From positions 153,881-217,880 of the forward strand of contig JAJFFY010000007.1 of NCBI GenBank assembly GCA_021776415.1: a stretch of DNA of 64,000 nucleotides, written 5' to 3'. This DNA comes from Hyphococcus sp. Lineage in GTDB: Bacteria; Pseudomonadota; Alphaproteobacteria; Caulobacterales; Parvularculaceae. Shown piece after piece: positions 53,432 through 61,692 of the stretch (position 1 is its first letter; each line of letters opens with the position of its first letter). The notes beneath the pieces are model-generated. The model was not told the origin of the DNA. It saw only the letters and a list, made by a program, of their open reading frames with translations, and made no database searches. The translations under genes were made by a program, and so were the position numbers.

Positions 53432-54535
53432 TCAAGCCCGCGTCTCAATCGCCATGACTTCCGGCGGGCGCTCATGGGAATACATTGACTGACGGGTGAG
53501 CGGCAGCGCCATCATCCGTTCAATCGGCGCCCGTGCTTTTTCGATGATTTCCGCATCGATTTTGACCTCATGCTCCATGGTTTGCAGCGAGCGGAGAATT
53601 TTCGGCAGGGTGATCCGCTTCATATAAGGGCAGAGATTGCATGGCCGCACGAACTTCACATTGGGATTTTGCAGCGCCACATTGTCCGACATCGAGCATT
53701 CGGTGATAAGCACCACCAGCTCGGGCTGGTTGGTCTTGACGTAATTGCTTATGCCGCTGGTCGAGCCGGCGAAATCAGCTTCGGCGAGCACGTCCGGCGG
53801 GCACTCCGGATGCGCCAACACAATGACGCCAGGATTGCCTTCGCGGATCTCACGAATATCGTCGGCGGTAAAGCGTTCATGCACTTCGCAAGCGCCGGCC
53901 CAGGTGACGATTTTGATATCGGTCATCGCAGCGACATTTTTGGCGAGATACTGGTCGGGAATAAAAATCACCGTGTCGGAGTTAAATTCCCGCGCGGCAT
54001 ATTCCACCACTTCGACTGCATTGGAGGAAGTGCAGCAGATGTCAGTCTCGGCTTTAACATCAGCGGAGGTATTGACATAGGTGACCACCGGCGCGCCTGG
54101 ATAGCGTTGTTTTAACAACCGCACATCAGCGCCGGTGAGCGAAGCGGCGAGGGAACAGCCAGCTTCCATATCCGGGATCAGAACGGTTTTGTCCGGGCAC
54201 AGAATTTTTGACGTTTCAGCCATGAAATGAACGCCCGCCTGGACGATGATGTCCGCATCGGTCTTGGCCGCTTCCTTGGCGAGCTGAAGGCTGTCGCCGG
54301 CAAAATCGCCGACGCAGTTGAAAATTTCCGGGGTCATATAATTATGCGCCAGGATGACCGCGTTTTTCTGTTTTTTGAGATCGTTGATCGCGGCGATATA
54401 GGGCGCATGCAGCCGCCATTCGAATTCAGGAATGACTTTCGCGACCTTTGCATAGAGGTGGTCGGTTCTCGCCCTTACCGCATCCGTATAGGGCAGTAAT
54501 GTTTGTGTCGTCGGTTCGCCGCCAAAATCAGCCAT
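53432..54535 (-). CDS. nadA: Quinolinate synthase
   Basis: 367 residues from ATG at 54535, with GGAGG eight bases upstream. The [4Fe-4S] ligands are the Cys in [13 protein letters not shown], the Cys in the [20 protein letters not shown] segment and the Cys in [16 protein letters not shown], with the [15 protein letters not shown] motif near residue 180. It condenses iminoaspartate with dihydroxyacetone phosphate. A frame extending to ATG 54577 would begin inside the palindromic operator, which argues against that start. It is the first gene of the nadABC operon. Confidence 0.96.
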   Translation of the reverse strand: MADFGGEPTTQTLLPYTDAVRARTDHLYAKVAKVIPEFEWRLHAPYIAAINDLKKQKNAVILAHNYMTPEIFNCVGDFAGDSLQLAKEAAKTDADIIVQAGVHFMAETSKILCPDKTVLIPDMEAGCSLAASLTGADVRLLKQRYPGAPVVTYVNTSADVKAETDICCTSSNAVEVVEYAAREFNSDTVIFIPDQYLAKNVAAMTDIKIVTWAGACEVHERFTADDIREIREGNPGVIVLAHPECPPDVLAEADFAGSTSGISNYVKTNQPELVVLITECSMSDNVALQNPNVKFVRPCNLCPYMKRITLPKILRSLQTMEHEVKIDAEIIEKARAPIERMMALPLTRQSMYSHERPPEVMAIETRA

Positions 54536-54574
54536 TGCGCCGCCTCCGCTGCGGTCGTCTGAGATACTCGTCAA

Positions 54575-54601
54575 CATATGTGCTCAACTAGAGCATATAT
54601 G
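54575..54601. promoter_or_regulatory. Palindromic operator candidate before nadA
   Basis: CATATGTGCTC (54575-54585), spacer AACTA, GAGCATATATG (54591-54601): an 11-base inverted repeat with one mismatch, 40 bases upstream of nadA. An NrtR-type NAD regulator is encoded 2 kb away, so this is the best candidate for its binding site. NrtR sites are AT-rich palindromes, but the consensus varies between groups. Confidence 0.55.
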
Positions 54602-54739
54602 GGGTTAAAAAACTGCCCCACAAGGGGCTGAGCTGAAAAATGAACGGAAATGGCGGCTCGGTCAAGCCGGGGCGGAAACAAGTCGATAGGTCAATCTGCC
54701 GCTATAAAATCACAGCTTTAATGAATGACATCAACAGTT

Positions 54740-55663
54740 TCAGGCAAACAACCGGCTTCGAAGGCGTTGAATAAAGGCGCGCGCCGCGCCGCCCTGCCGG
54801 CGATATTGACGCAACAGGCCGCGTGCATATTCCGAGTGGTGCTCGGGTTCGATGGTGCGGTCGATATCGGCTGGCGTCGTCCAATCGGAATAACCGAGCT
54901 CCGCGCAGGGCTGTTCCATCAAGTCTTTGATCGCTTCGAGGTCGGATGGGTGAAACCATTTCGCCCAATTTGTTGCAGCGCCTGAACGCTTTGTATAGCC
55001 AAAGCGGCCGAGGTTGCGTGTTTTGGAGACTTTCCAGCCAAGCGCCGGCTCAATAGCAGAAAAATCGTTTGCGACCGCATCTTCATATCTAAGGGTTGTG
55101 AAAATACGCTGGTTTTGTTTCAGGTAATCTGCATACCCCATGCACAAGCTGGCAATGTTGCGTATTTCATCGGCGGGGTCGCGGGTGTTTGGAAATAAAG
55201 TCGTAAACGCCTTTTGCACATCAAGAAACGTTATCGCGTGATTTTGTTCGCGTTGTTCCAGAATATTCGCCCAGCGTTCTACGTCTTTGGGCCGTGCTCG
55301 ACCGCTCAGTAGTAAATTAAACGGACGATACATCAGCCGGCTTATGACTTCGTCACGCGGGTCGCGCACAATGGCGATTCGGGCGTGGAAAATAGGCGGT
55401 GCTTGTTCTGCTGCAAGCTCATTTAATGCATCAAGCTGTTTATCCCAATGATCAAATAAAACTTTCATGATAAGGGTTGAACTGTTTGATGCTTTTGCAG
55501 CCCGGTTAATGTCGCGCTGCATCTCGGGCTCCATAATGAAGCGCGCCGGCGTCGCCGGACAGGCAGCTTCGATCGACTTGGCGATGAAAGTGGTTCCGGT
55601 TTTCGCGCGCCCGAGGACCAACACATGCGGGCGGCTTGTCGTGTTCGAAAAATCCGCTGTCAC
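54740..55663 (-). CDS. Sulfotransferase-like P-loop protein
   Basis: 307 residues from GTG at 55663, preceded by CAGGG at a good spacing and 19 bases after the upstream stop. The N-terminal phosphosulfate loop is HVLVLGRAKTGTTFIAKSI (about residues 13-31), then IAIVRDPRDEVISRLMYRP (about 98-116) for the 3'-phosphate, and TTLRYEDAVAND. It looks like a PAPS-dependent sulfotransferase; the acceptor is unknown. Upstream in-frame codons to 55813 run through the preceding gene and are not used. It is AT-richer than the nad genes beside it. Confidence 0.75.
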   Translation of the reverse strand: MTADFSNTTSRPHVLVLGRAKTGTTFIAKSIEAACPATPARFIMEPEMQRDINRAAKASNSSTLIMKVLFDHWDKQLDALNELAAEQAPPIFHARIAIVRDPRDEVISRLMYRPFNLLLSGRARPKDVERWANILEQREQNHAITFLDVQKAFTTLFPNTRDPADEIRNIASLCMGYADYLKQNQRIFTTLRYEDAVANDFSAIEPALGWKVSKTRNLGRFGYTKRSGAATNWAKWFHPSDLEAIKDLMEQPCAELGYSDWTTPADIDRTIEPEHHSEYARGLLRQYRRQGGAARAFIQRLRSRLFA

Positions 55664-55682
55664 ATTAATACCCTGAAAACAT

Positions 55683-56519
55683 CTACTCGCCGGGCGTATT
55701 GCGGGTTTCGCCGGGGTCGGTAAACAGATCGCCGCCGAGGCGGGCGCGCCATTGATCTCCATGTCCCGCCGCCCGCTTTGGCACATGTATGCCAATCGTC
55801 TGATCGGCTTCAATGATATCGTGCAGAATCATTTTGCCATTTTTGTCGTCAAAAAACCAGTAAGGCGGGAACGCAATATCGGTTTTACGGGATTTGAAGT
55901 GCTGCGTATGGCGCGAGAAGTTGGAGACAACCGGTCCGGCGTCGCCGAGATGCATGACGGTGGTTTCATCATCAATGGTAACGCGCCAGGCGAAGTTTTG
56001 AATATGCGGCCGGTTGCCAGCATGGGGAATAGCGACGGCGGCGATGGACAACCCGTCAACATCGAAATTTATCGCGCTATCTTCAGGGGCCAGATCATAG
56101 CTGAAGACACGCGCCATCAAGGGGGTGTTATCGGCAACGCCGGAATTGACGATGGCGTCATGCACCTGCTGCGGCGCGTATAGGCGAACGGTTTTGTTGG
56201 CGCGCATATAGGCAACGGCGAGTTCAGCGGTGAAATGATCGCCATGGACATGGCTCACAAAAATCGCATCAACGCCATCATAGGGCGGTGCGCCCTGCAT
56301 CATCGCCTCAACAATTGTGTCCGGCACCAGCGCGTACTGCCCGTAGCTGTCGGCGTAGAACGCGTCGAACAGAATTTTCGTCTCGCCATGGACAACCATC
56401 ACGCCTTCATTGCCAAGATAGGTCGCCGTCGCGCTGTTATGAGCGATGGCGCTATTGAAAAGGAGATTGCCCGTAACAAACAAGGCGCCTGTTGCAATGA
56501 ATGCGATCAGATTTTTCAT
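55683..56519 (-). CDS. Exported metallo-beta-lactamase-fold hydrolase
   Basis: 278 residues with an N-terminal Sec signal (about residues 1-26, ending NSAIA). The metal-binding motif SHVHGDHF has His90, His92, Asp94 and His95. Later ligands are in PHAGNRP and VMHLGDAGP near residues 166 and 194. The pattern resembles periplasmic UlaG-like/Zn-dependent hydrolases rather than true beta-lactamases. The substrate is not known. It lies 44 bases after the NrtR-type gene and 19 before the sulfotransferase-like gene on one strand. Confidence 0.85.
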   Translation of the reverse strand: MKNLIAFIATGALFVTGNLLFNSAIAHNSATATYLGNEGVMVVHGETKILFDAFYADSYGQYALVPDTIVEAMMQGAPPYDGVDAIFVSHVHGDHFTAELAVAYMRANKTVRLYAPQQVHDAIVNSGVADNTPLMARVFSYDLAPEDSAINFDVDGLSIAAVAIPHAGNRPHIQNFAWRVTIDDETTVMHLGDAGPVVSNFSRHTQHFKSRKTDIAFPPYWFFDDKNGKMILHDIIEADQTIGIHVPKRAAGHGDQWRARLGGDLFTDPGETRNTPGE

Positions 56520-56563
56520 CGATGCTTGCCCCTTGATGGCGGCGATGGCGCGCGCATCATCGT

Positions 56564-57589
56564 CTAATCCTTTGCGCGGCGCAAACGCGGGATGGCGAGG
56601 CCGGTGGCGGCGCGTGCGCGCACGCCCTCGCGATTGATGCGAAACAGCGCCGCCGGCCGGCCGGCCGCTTCTTGCGTCGTCTCGCCAGTGGGCTCAACAA
56701 ACCCTGATTTTTCGATTGTGCGGCGGAAATTCTGCTTGTGAAATCCAAAGCCGACAATCGCCTCGACGATGCGCTGAAGCTGCAACAGGGTAAATTCCGG
56801 CGGCGTCATTTCAAAAATCACCGGTCGGTATTTTAACTTGCCGCGCAGGCGCCCGATGGCGGTTGCGAGAATCCGCCGGTGATCGGAGATCATTGGCGCG
56901 CCGGTCTGTTGCAGCGCAGGGTCGCGCTTTTTGGGCGCCTCGTGGCCGGCGGCGGCGCGGTCGCGCCAGGCCTCAACCACTAGTCCCGCCTCATACATCA
57001 ACTCATAGCGGTCAAGGGTGCGTTCTTCCGCCCAGCCCATGCCGTCAAGGCCAAAGGCGATATTGATGCGGGCGAGGCGGGCATTTCGGATCGATTTGCC
57101 GACGCCGCGCCCAGCCCAATCGGTAAGGCCAGGTATAATGCGCTCACGGAGGATAGCCGGCTCGCCGCCGCGCCAGTCCTCCCAGGGAAAGAACCCGTAC
57201 CAGTCGCGCCAGACGGCGTCATCGGCAATGGTTTCCGACAGCGCCGGCGCCAGAGCAAGATAGCCGACCGAGATGATGCGTTCGCTGGCTTTCCTGCCAG
57301 CCAGAGCGGCGGCGGGCGCTTCGCGACCTTCATCGCCGAAAGTATAGAGTTGCTCGATAAACCCGAGCGAGATCTTGGTCTGGCGCTCGACCCATTCGCG
57401 CATTCCGATTTCAAATGTGCGGTGGCGCGCAGGATCAAACGGCCCATAGGGCAGGCCCAATTCGCCGGCCCTGACGCACAAGACTTTTGGATGCTCGTTA
57501 TCCACGGCCGCCAATACAGCATTGAGGGCAATGGCGACGTTTGTCGCCAAGGAAGCCGGATGCGGGGCGGGAGAGGGCGGTTTTTTCAT
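56564..57589 (-). CDS. nrtR: NrtR-type (Nudix-related) transcriptional regulator of NAD metabolism
   Basis: 341 residues from ATG at 57589. The N-terminal half has the NrtR form of a Nudix domain: LGLPYGPFDPARHRTFEIGMREWVERQTKISLGFIEQLYTFGD, where the catalytic REUXEEXGU box is degenerate (REWVERQT), as expected for an ADP-ribose sensor rather than a hydrolase. The C-terminal part (about residues 235-335) with FEMTPPEFTLLQLQRIVEAIVG and FGFHKQNFRRTIEKSGFV is the family's winged helix. NrtR proteins repress NAD biosynthesis genes. The nadABC operon lies 2 kb away with a palindrome before nadA. It is longer than typical NrtR (about 230-250), with an inserted central region. Confidence 0.82.
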   Translation of the reverse strand: MKKPPSPAPHPASLATNVAIALNAVLAAVDNEHPKVLCVRAGELGLPYGPFDPARHRTFEIGMREWVERQTKISLGFIEQLYTFGDEGREAPAAALAGRKASERIISVGYLALAPALSETIADDAVWRDWYGFFPWEDWRGGEPAILRERIIPGLTDWAGRGVGKSIRNARLARINIAFGLDGMGWAEERTLDRYELMYEAGLVVEAWRDRAAAGHEAPKKRDPALQQTGAPMISDHRRILATAIGRLRGKLKYRPVIFEMTPPEFTLLQLQRIVEAIVGFGFHKQNFRRTIEKSGFVEPTGETTQEAAGRPAALFRINREGVRARAATGLAIPRLRRAKD

Positions 57590-57608
57590 CCCGCCGTCTA
57601 TGGCCGAT

Positions 57609-58124
57609 TTATGCGGTAACGGGAAGCTTGACGACAGATTTTTCACCCGCGGTACAGCTTGGGCAGAGATCCAGTATCGCTTCAATCATGCGGTCATCGC
57701 GGTGCATCAGCGCGTCGGCTTCAGAAACCAGCATCAGGTTGGGGTCGGCATGGGGCGCTGCGGCGCGCAGGCGGTCGGCGATTTTTCTCTCGCAATTGCC
57801 TTGCTCAATAGCGCACATCAAAATGTAGGCGACCGCCATGGAACGCGCGACGCCCTGATGGCAATGAATGAGGATCGATGCTTTGGGCTCGGGGCTATTG
57901 CGCCAGCGCTCGGCCAGCGCGAGGAGTTTTTTGCAGCGGTTCTCGCAATCTTCAACATCGCTCGCCCGGCTGCAATCTTCGATCACCTTGAGATGGTTTT
58001 CTTCCCGGACGGCGTCAAACACCGGCGGCGTCGGTTCATCTTTCTCGAGAATTGAAATCACATAAGCGGGGGCATATTTTTTAAAAGCCGCCTCGGCATG
58101 ATCGAGTGAACAGACAATTATCAT
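57609..58124 (-). CDS. Tyrosine phosphatase superfamily protein
   Basis: 171 residues. The phosphatase loop is ILIHCHQGVARSMAVAYIL with the nucleophile Cys88 and Arg94 (C-x5-R). A likely general acid is among the Asp residues near 30-36. It is a dual-specificity-type fold by pattern. Such proteins have been found near unrelated genes in many alphaproteobacteria, and the target is not known. Its stop is 19 bases before the nrtR start, so the two are probably on one message, placing a phosphatase with a NAD regulator. Confidence 0.83.
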   Translation of the reverse strand: MIIVCSLDHAEAAFKKYAPAYVISILEKDEPTPPVFDAVREENHLKVIEDCSRASDVEDCENRCKKLLALAERWRNSPEPKASILIHCHQGVARSMAVAYILMCAIEQGNCERKIADRLRAAAPHADPNLMLVSEADALMHRDDRMIEAILDLCPSCTAGEKSVVKLPVTA

Positions 58125-58265
58125 TAGACTTCAGGCTTTCCGCATCCGGTGTTTGCGATACTGAACTATACCCGCCATTAGTGAAAAACAAACTATCTCG
58201 CTGCTTTGTGTGGAGAACAGGCTGGCGATCACGGGTTTTTGAAGTACCAGCTTTGGCTCATTGAT

Positions 58266-58832
58266 CTAGTTAGCCTCGCAAGCCTTCATCAGCACCTTGA
58301 ACCGGGCAAGGAAGGCGGCCTGGGCCTGGCTTGACGTCATGGTTTTCAGCTCAATGGACGCGACCCCACGCGGCGCGCCGAAGAACTTGCGCGCCTCAGC
58401 AAATTCAAAGCCGGCAAGTTGCGTTGCTTCAAAAAACGCGCTGGCGCGGTCGGCGCGCTTGATGGTCTTCTCAACCGTTTCGGGCAGATCTGCAGGCAGG
58501 CCGAATCGCAAATGGATCGCCTGCTGCAAGCGGTGCTCAATGACTTTGTAGCGCCCGCCCAATTGCGCCTTAAACGGGGAGATCATATCGCCAATGACAA
58601 ATTCCGGACCGTCATGGAGGAGGGCCGCGAGGCGCCATTTTGCCGGCCAGCCCGGTTTTATTTCGCCGCAAAATTCTTCGACGATGAGCGAATGCTGCGC
58701 GACGTTAAATGGCAATGGTCCCAATGTCTGGCCGTTCCAGCGCGCAACCCGGGCGATGCCGTGGGCAATATCCTCGACCTCGACATCGACCGGAGAGGGG
58801 TCAAGCAGATCGAGGCGGCGCCCCGACAACAT
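58266..58832 (-). CDS. HD-domain hydrolase (YfbR-like), start uncertain
   Basis: 188 residues from the first ATG at 58832. HD-domain metal ligands are seen in FNVAQHSLIVEEF and LLHDGPEFVIGDM. The family includes 5'-nucleotidases such as YfbR. The conserved N-terminus of alphaproteobacterial homologues, as I recall it, runs PRAWQRMLSGRRLDLLDPSP, and the codons for NPRAWQR lie in frame directly upstream of this ATG. No ATG, GTG or TTG occurs in that frame before a stop at 58887-58889; only a CTG at 58871. A second ATG (58890) in another frame opens a short peptide MKATPHPVQ. So a small frameshift or a CTG start is possible. Confidence 0.75.
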   Translation of the reverse strand: MLSGRRLDLLDPSPVDVEVEDIAHGIARVARWNGQTLGPLPFNVAQHSLIVEEFCGEIKPGWPAKWRLAALLHDGPEFVIGDMISPFKAQLGGRYKVIEHRLQQAIHLRFGLPADLPETVEKTIKRADRASAFFEATQLAGFEFAEARKFFGAPRGVASIELKTMTSSQAQAAFLARFKVLMKACEAN

Positions 58833-59096
58833 CCGCTGCCAGGCGCGCGGGTTATGGTTTGTGTTGGACAGGGTGCGGCGTCGCTTTCATGGAAATACCA
58901 TATAAGATTGGGCGCGACGCCTAGCAGAGCGGAGCAAAGCCGGCAAGGGATCGACCAAGCGACCGGCTGGCGCGGCGGGAGGGCTTGTTTCGCCCATGCG
59001 ATATGGCGATTATGGTCCCTGTAGAGAGTTCAAAAGAACCAACGCAAAATTACAAGAAAAGGCGGATGGCGAATGCCATTCGAGAGGGTGTTGAAA

Positions 59097-59468
59097 ATGG
59101 CGACTTCTGATTATCACGAGACTAGACGAGGTGGGGGCGCGGCATGGTTTTATGTGCCCGTCGTGTTGATTTTATTTTTGGGCGGCGTGCTGACGCTTGG
59201 CGCTTATTTTTACGCCGACCCGCAGCTGACTATTGTGGAAGCAATGGCCGCCGGCTTTGGCGGCCTGGCGGCAATCATTATCGGGTTGCTTGCCGCTGTG
59301 GTTGGTTTGGTCCTTGGCCTTTTCGGCGCACTGATCGGGCTTGTCGCCGCTGGCGGCGCTATTGCGATGACTTTGTTCATCGTCGCTTCGCCGATTATCG
59401 CAATCATTTTGATTGTTATTTTGATGCGCCGACCAAAATCCAGCTCTGATCCGGCTGAACTCGAATAA
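59097..59468 (+). CDS. Small polytopic membrane protein, unknown
   Basis: 123 residues from ATG at 59097 (GAGAGGG upstream; ATG at 59073 is an alternative). After a short charged start it has three to four close-packed hydrophobic helices rich in Gly, Ala, Ile and Leu (FYVPVVLILFLGG; AAIIIGLLAAVVGLVLGLFGALIGLVAAG; ASPIIAIILIVILM) and a short charged tail. No family is recognised with confidence; the composition recalls phage-shock or holin-like small membrane proteins but lacks their motifs. It is convergent with asmA across a shared terminator. Confidence 0.65.
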   Translation: MATSDYHETRRGGGAAWFYVPVVLILFLGGVLTLGAYFYADPQLTIVEAMAAGFGGLAAIIIGLLAAVVGLVLGLFGALIGLVAAGGAIAMTLFIVASPIIAIILIVILMRRPKSSSDPAELE

Positions 59469-59500
59469 ACGGCCGGCTTGAATTCTGACGGATGAAATCA

Positions 59501-59534
59501 AAACCGCTTTGCATTAACGCAAAGCGGTTTTTTT
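59501..59534. terminator. Bidirectional terminator between convergent genes
   Basis: AAACCGCTTTGC (59501-59512), loop ATTAAC, GCAAAGCGGTTT (59519-59530), with a T-run to 59534 on the plus strand and A residues before the stem giving Ts on the minus strand. It serves the membrane gene ending at 59468 and asmA, whose stop is at 59533. Confidence 0.88.
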
Positions 59535-61536
59535 ATTGATCGGGCGTTTCTTCTTTTGGCGCGCTAAAAATGCTCTCAATAGCGCGCAGTGCTTTTTCCT
59601 CTGGTATTTCTTGTTGTGGTTCCGCTTCGGGCGCCGCCTCTTCGCCGTCGGCGGGCGCCGGCTTGGGTTTGCCGATGCCGCCGAGCAGGTCGCGAATTTG
59701 TTTGACGCCACCGCTAAGCAAGAACGCTTCGGCGTCAATGGCGATCGTTGGATTGGCGAAGGTGCCGCCAACCCGCATTGGCACGGCGACGGTGCGTCCA
59801 TCGACGCCATCGACCGTCGTTGTTGCGCGCGGCGACAGCCGCAGATCGATGGTCTGTAGCGGCAGGTTGATCTCGCCGTTGCCCGACATGGTGAGATACG
59901 GCCCATTGAGAGAAATCGTCGGCGTGTTGACCAGCCCGTTGGTGATTTTGAAATTGGAGAGAAATTCCGAAAAATCGGTGGTCTCGTCGGCGCCGCGCGC
60001 AGCGGTGACGGCGGTGGTTAAAGCCGCGGGATTAAACCCTTCCTGAAACGCTGCGACCGCGCGGGCGATCTTGGCGATGTTGACGCCTTTCAGGGCGCCA
60101 TTGGCGATATCAAATCCGCCATCGCCATTGAGCGACGACATGATCGCCTCCTGGCTGGCGCCGGAAGCGGTGAAATCAAACTTGAGCGAGCCGAGCCCGA
60201 GAAGATTGTCGTGCTTTAACAGATCAAGCGACATCGGTTGGGTGTTGATGGCGTTCATGTCGAGGTTGCCGGAAAATGACGGCGCCGCGCCGCGCGCATT
60301 GACCACCAGCCGGCCAGAGCCCTGACCGCCATACATTGCAAGCTCAGGGATGTCGGTCGTCATTCGACCATTGTCGATGCGCAGCTTCAAACGGCTCTCG
60401 CCGATCTCAAGGTCGTTGAGGAAAATCGCGTTTGCCGAAATATCGAAATCCGCATCAACATTGCGCAGGCTGGTAAAATCCATCTTCGCCGTCGACCATT
60501 CGGGAAAGCCTTCCGATGATGTTGTGGGCGGCGGCATATACGGCCTGAGGTCGAGTTTATCCGTAGACAGAACGCCGCTGGCCTTCGGCTTGGCGCCCGA
60601 CCAGTCGAGATTGAGAACGCCCTCGGCCTCAATCTCGTCAAAGCCAATATGCGCGTCGGTGAGGCGCAAGGCATTATCGCCGCCATCGACATCGCCGGAC
60701 AGCGACAGCCGGTCAAAGCCCGGCGCATCGGCAAGCTGTGTTCCAATAAGCGCGGCAAACGCCGGCAGGTCCGGCGCATCCATATCTATCGGCCCGCTAT
60801 AGCGCAGCGTCTCGCCGGTCTCGATCTTAAGGTCAGCGCCCGCCTTGGTCGCACCGATGGTCACATCGAGTTTGAGATTGCTGGGCTCGCCGGCGATGAT
60901 ATCGGCGAGGGTGGTCAGCACCATATCGACCGTGGTCGGCTCGCCCTGAAAGATCATTTTGCCGTCAACTTCCAGCGGCTCTTTAAGGCTTTTCAAAAAG
61001 ATATTGAGATCAACATCCTCGGCTGAGTAGGTCTTGGCGCCCGCCGCGTCGCTATAATGCGCGCGGCCATCGACAATGCGGACATCGCCGAGGTGAAGGT
61101 CCCGCGGCGCGCGCGCGCTGTCATTGTCGACGGTGTCTTCTGCGTCGCCGCTGGCGAAATTCCAGTTGACCGCGCCGTCGGCCTTGCGCGCGAGGTTAAT
61201 CTCCGGCTCGGTCAACACAAAACGGTCAACCTCGACCGTATTCGTCAGCAGCTTGAACAGGTTAACGCCGATATCGGCCTCAGCGACGCGCATCAGATAA
61301 TCGCCGTCAAAGCCTTCGGCGTTGGCGATGGTCAGCGCTTCCACATGAAACGCGGCGCGCGGCAACAGCCGGAACGATAGCTCATCGCCAATCGCCACCT
61401 CGCGCCCAATGGCCGCTGAGGCCGCCGTCTCAATACGCGGCTTGAACGCCGCCGTCGGGATCAACCCCGGCGCGAACACCGCAACAGCAAGAACGACGGC
61501 GACAATCGAAACCAGAAAGAAAAACAAACGGCTCAT
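59533..61536 (-). CDS. AsmA family protein
   Basis: 667 residues. One N-terminal membrane helix (about residues 4-28) is followed by a long periplasmic beta-rich part: an AsmA N-terminal domain with the FKPRIETAASAAIGREVAIGD and FHVEALTIANAEGFDGDYL motifs, and a C-terminal AsmA-2-like region from about residue 380 (MNAINTQPMSLDLLKHDNLLGLGSLKFDFTASG). The last 60 residues are Pro/Glu/Ala-rich and disordered. AsmA-like proteins form lipid-carrying bridges between the two membranes and affect outer-membrane assembly. It is close to the usual length and appears intact. Confidence 0.88.
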   Translation of the reverse strand: MSRLFFFLVSIVAVVLAVAVFAPGLIPTAAFKPRIETAASAAIGREVAIGDELSFRLLPRAAFHVEALTIANAEGFDGDYLMRVAEADIGVNLFKLLTNTVEVDRFVLTEPEINLARKADGAVNWNFASGDAEDTVDNDSARAPRDLHLGDVRIVDGRAHYSDAAGAKTYSAEDVDLNIFLKSLKEPLEVDGKMIFQGEPTTVDMVLTTLADIIAGEPSNLKLDVTIGATKAGADLKIETGETLRYSGPIDMDAPDLPAFAALIGTQLADAPGFDRLSLSGDVDGGDNALRLTDAHIGFDEIEAEGVLNLDWSGAKPKASGVLSTDKLDLRPYMPPPTTSSEGFPEWSTAKMDFTSLRNVDADFDISANAIFLNDLEIGESRLKLRIDNGRMTTDIPELAMYGGQGSGRLVVNARGAAPSFSGNLDMNAINTQPMSLDLLKHDNLLGLGSLKFDFTASGASQEAIMSSLNGDGGFDIANGALKGVNIAKIARAVAAFQEGFNPAALTTAVTAARGADETTDFSEFLSNFKITNGLVNTPTISLNGPYLTMSGNGEINLPLQTIDLRLSPRATTTVDGVDGRTVAVPMRVGGTFANPTIAIDAEAFLLSGGVKQIRDLLGGIGKPKPAPADGEEAAPEAEPQQEIPEEKALRAIESIFSAPKEETPDQ

Positions 61537-61692
61537 TACAATTCCCTTTAGTGTTGCATTTTCCGGCGCGCGGCGAACGCGCCCGACGGCGTGTTGTAGC
61601 GCCTAACAATTACCCGAAAACGGGCGCGCGCGCCAACTTGTTTTCAGGCGCAATAGTGCGGTAGGATTATTGTAAAGGCGTAGGGGTTTATT

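Noticed and set aside
54535..54577. ATG at 54577 as the nadA start
   Set aside because: The start codon would sit inside the palindromic operator and lacks a ribosome binding site; ATG at 54535 has GGAGG at ideal spacing.
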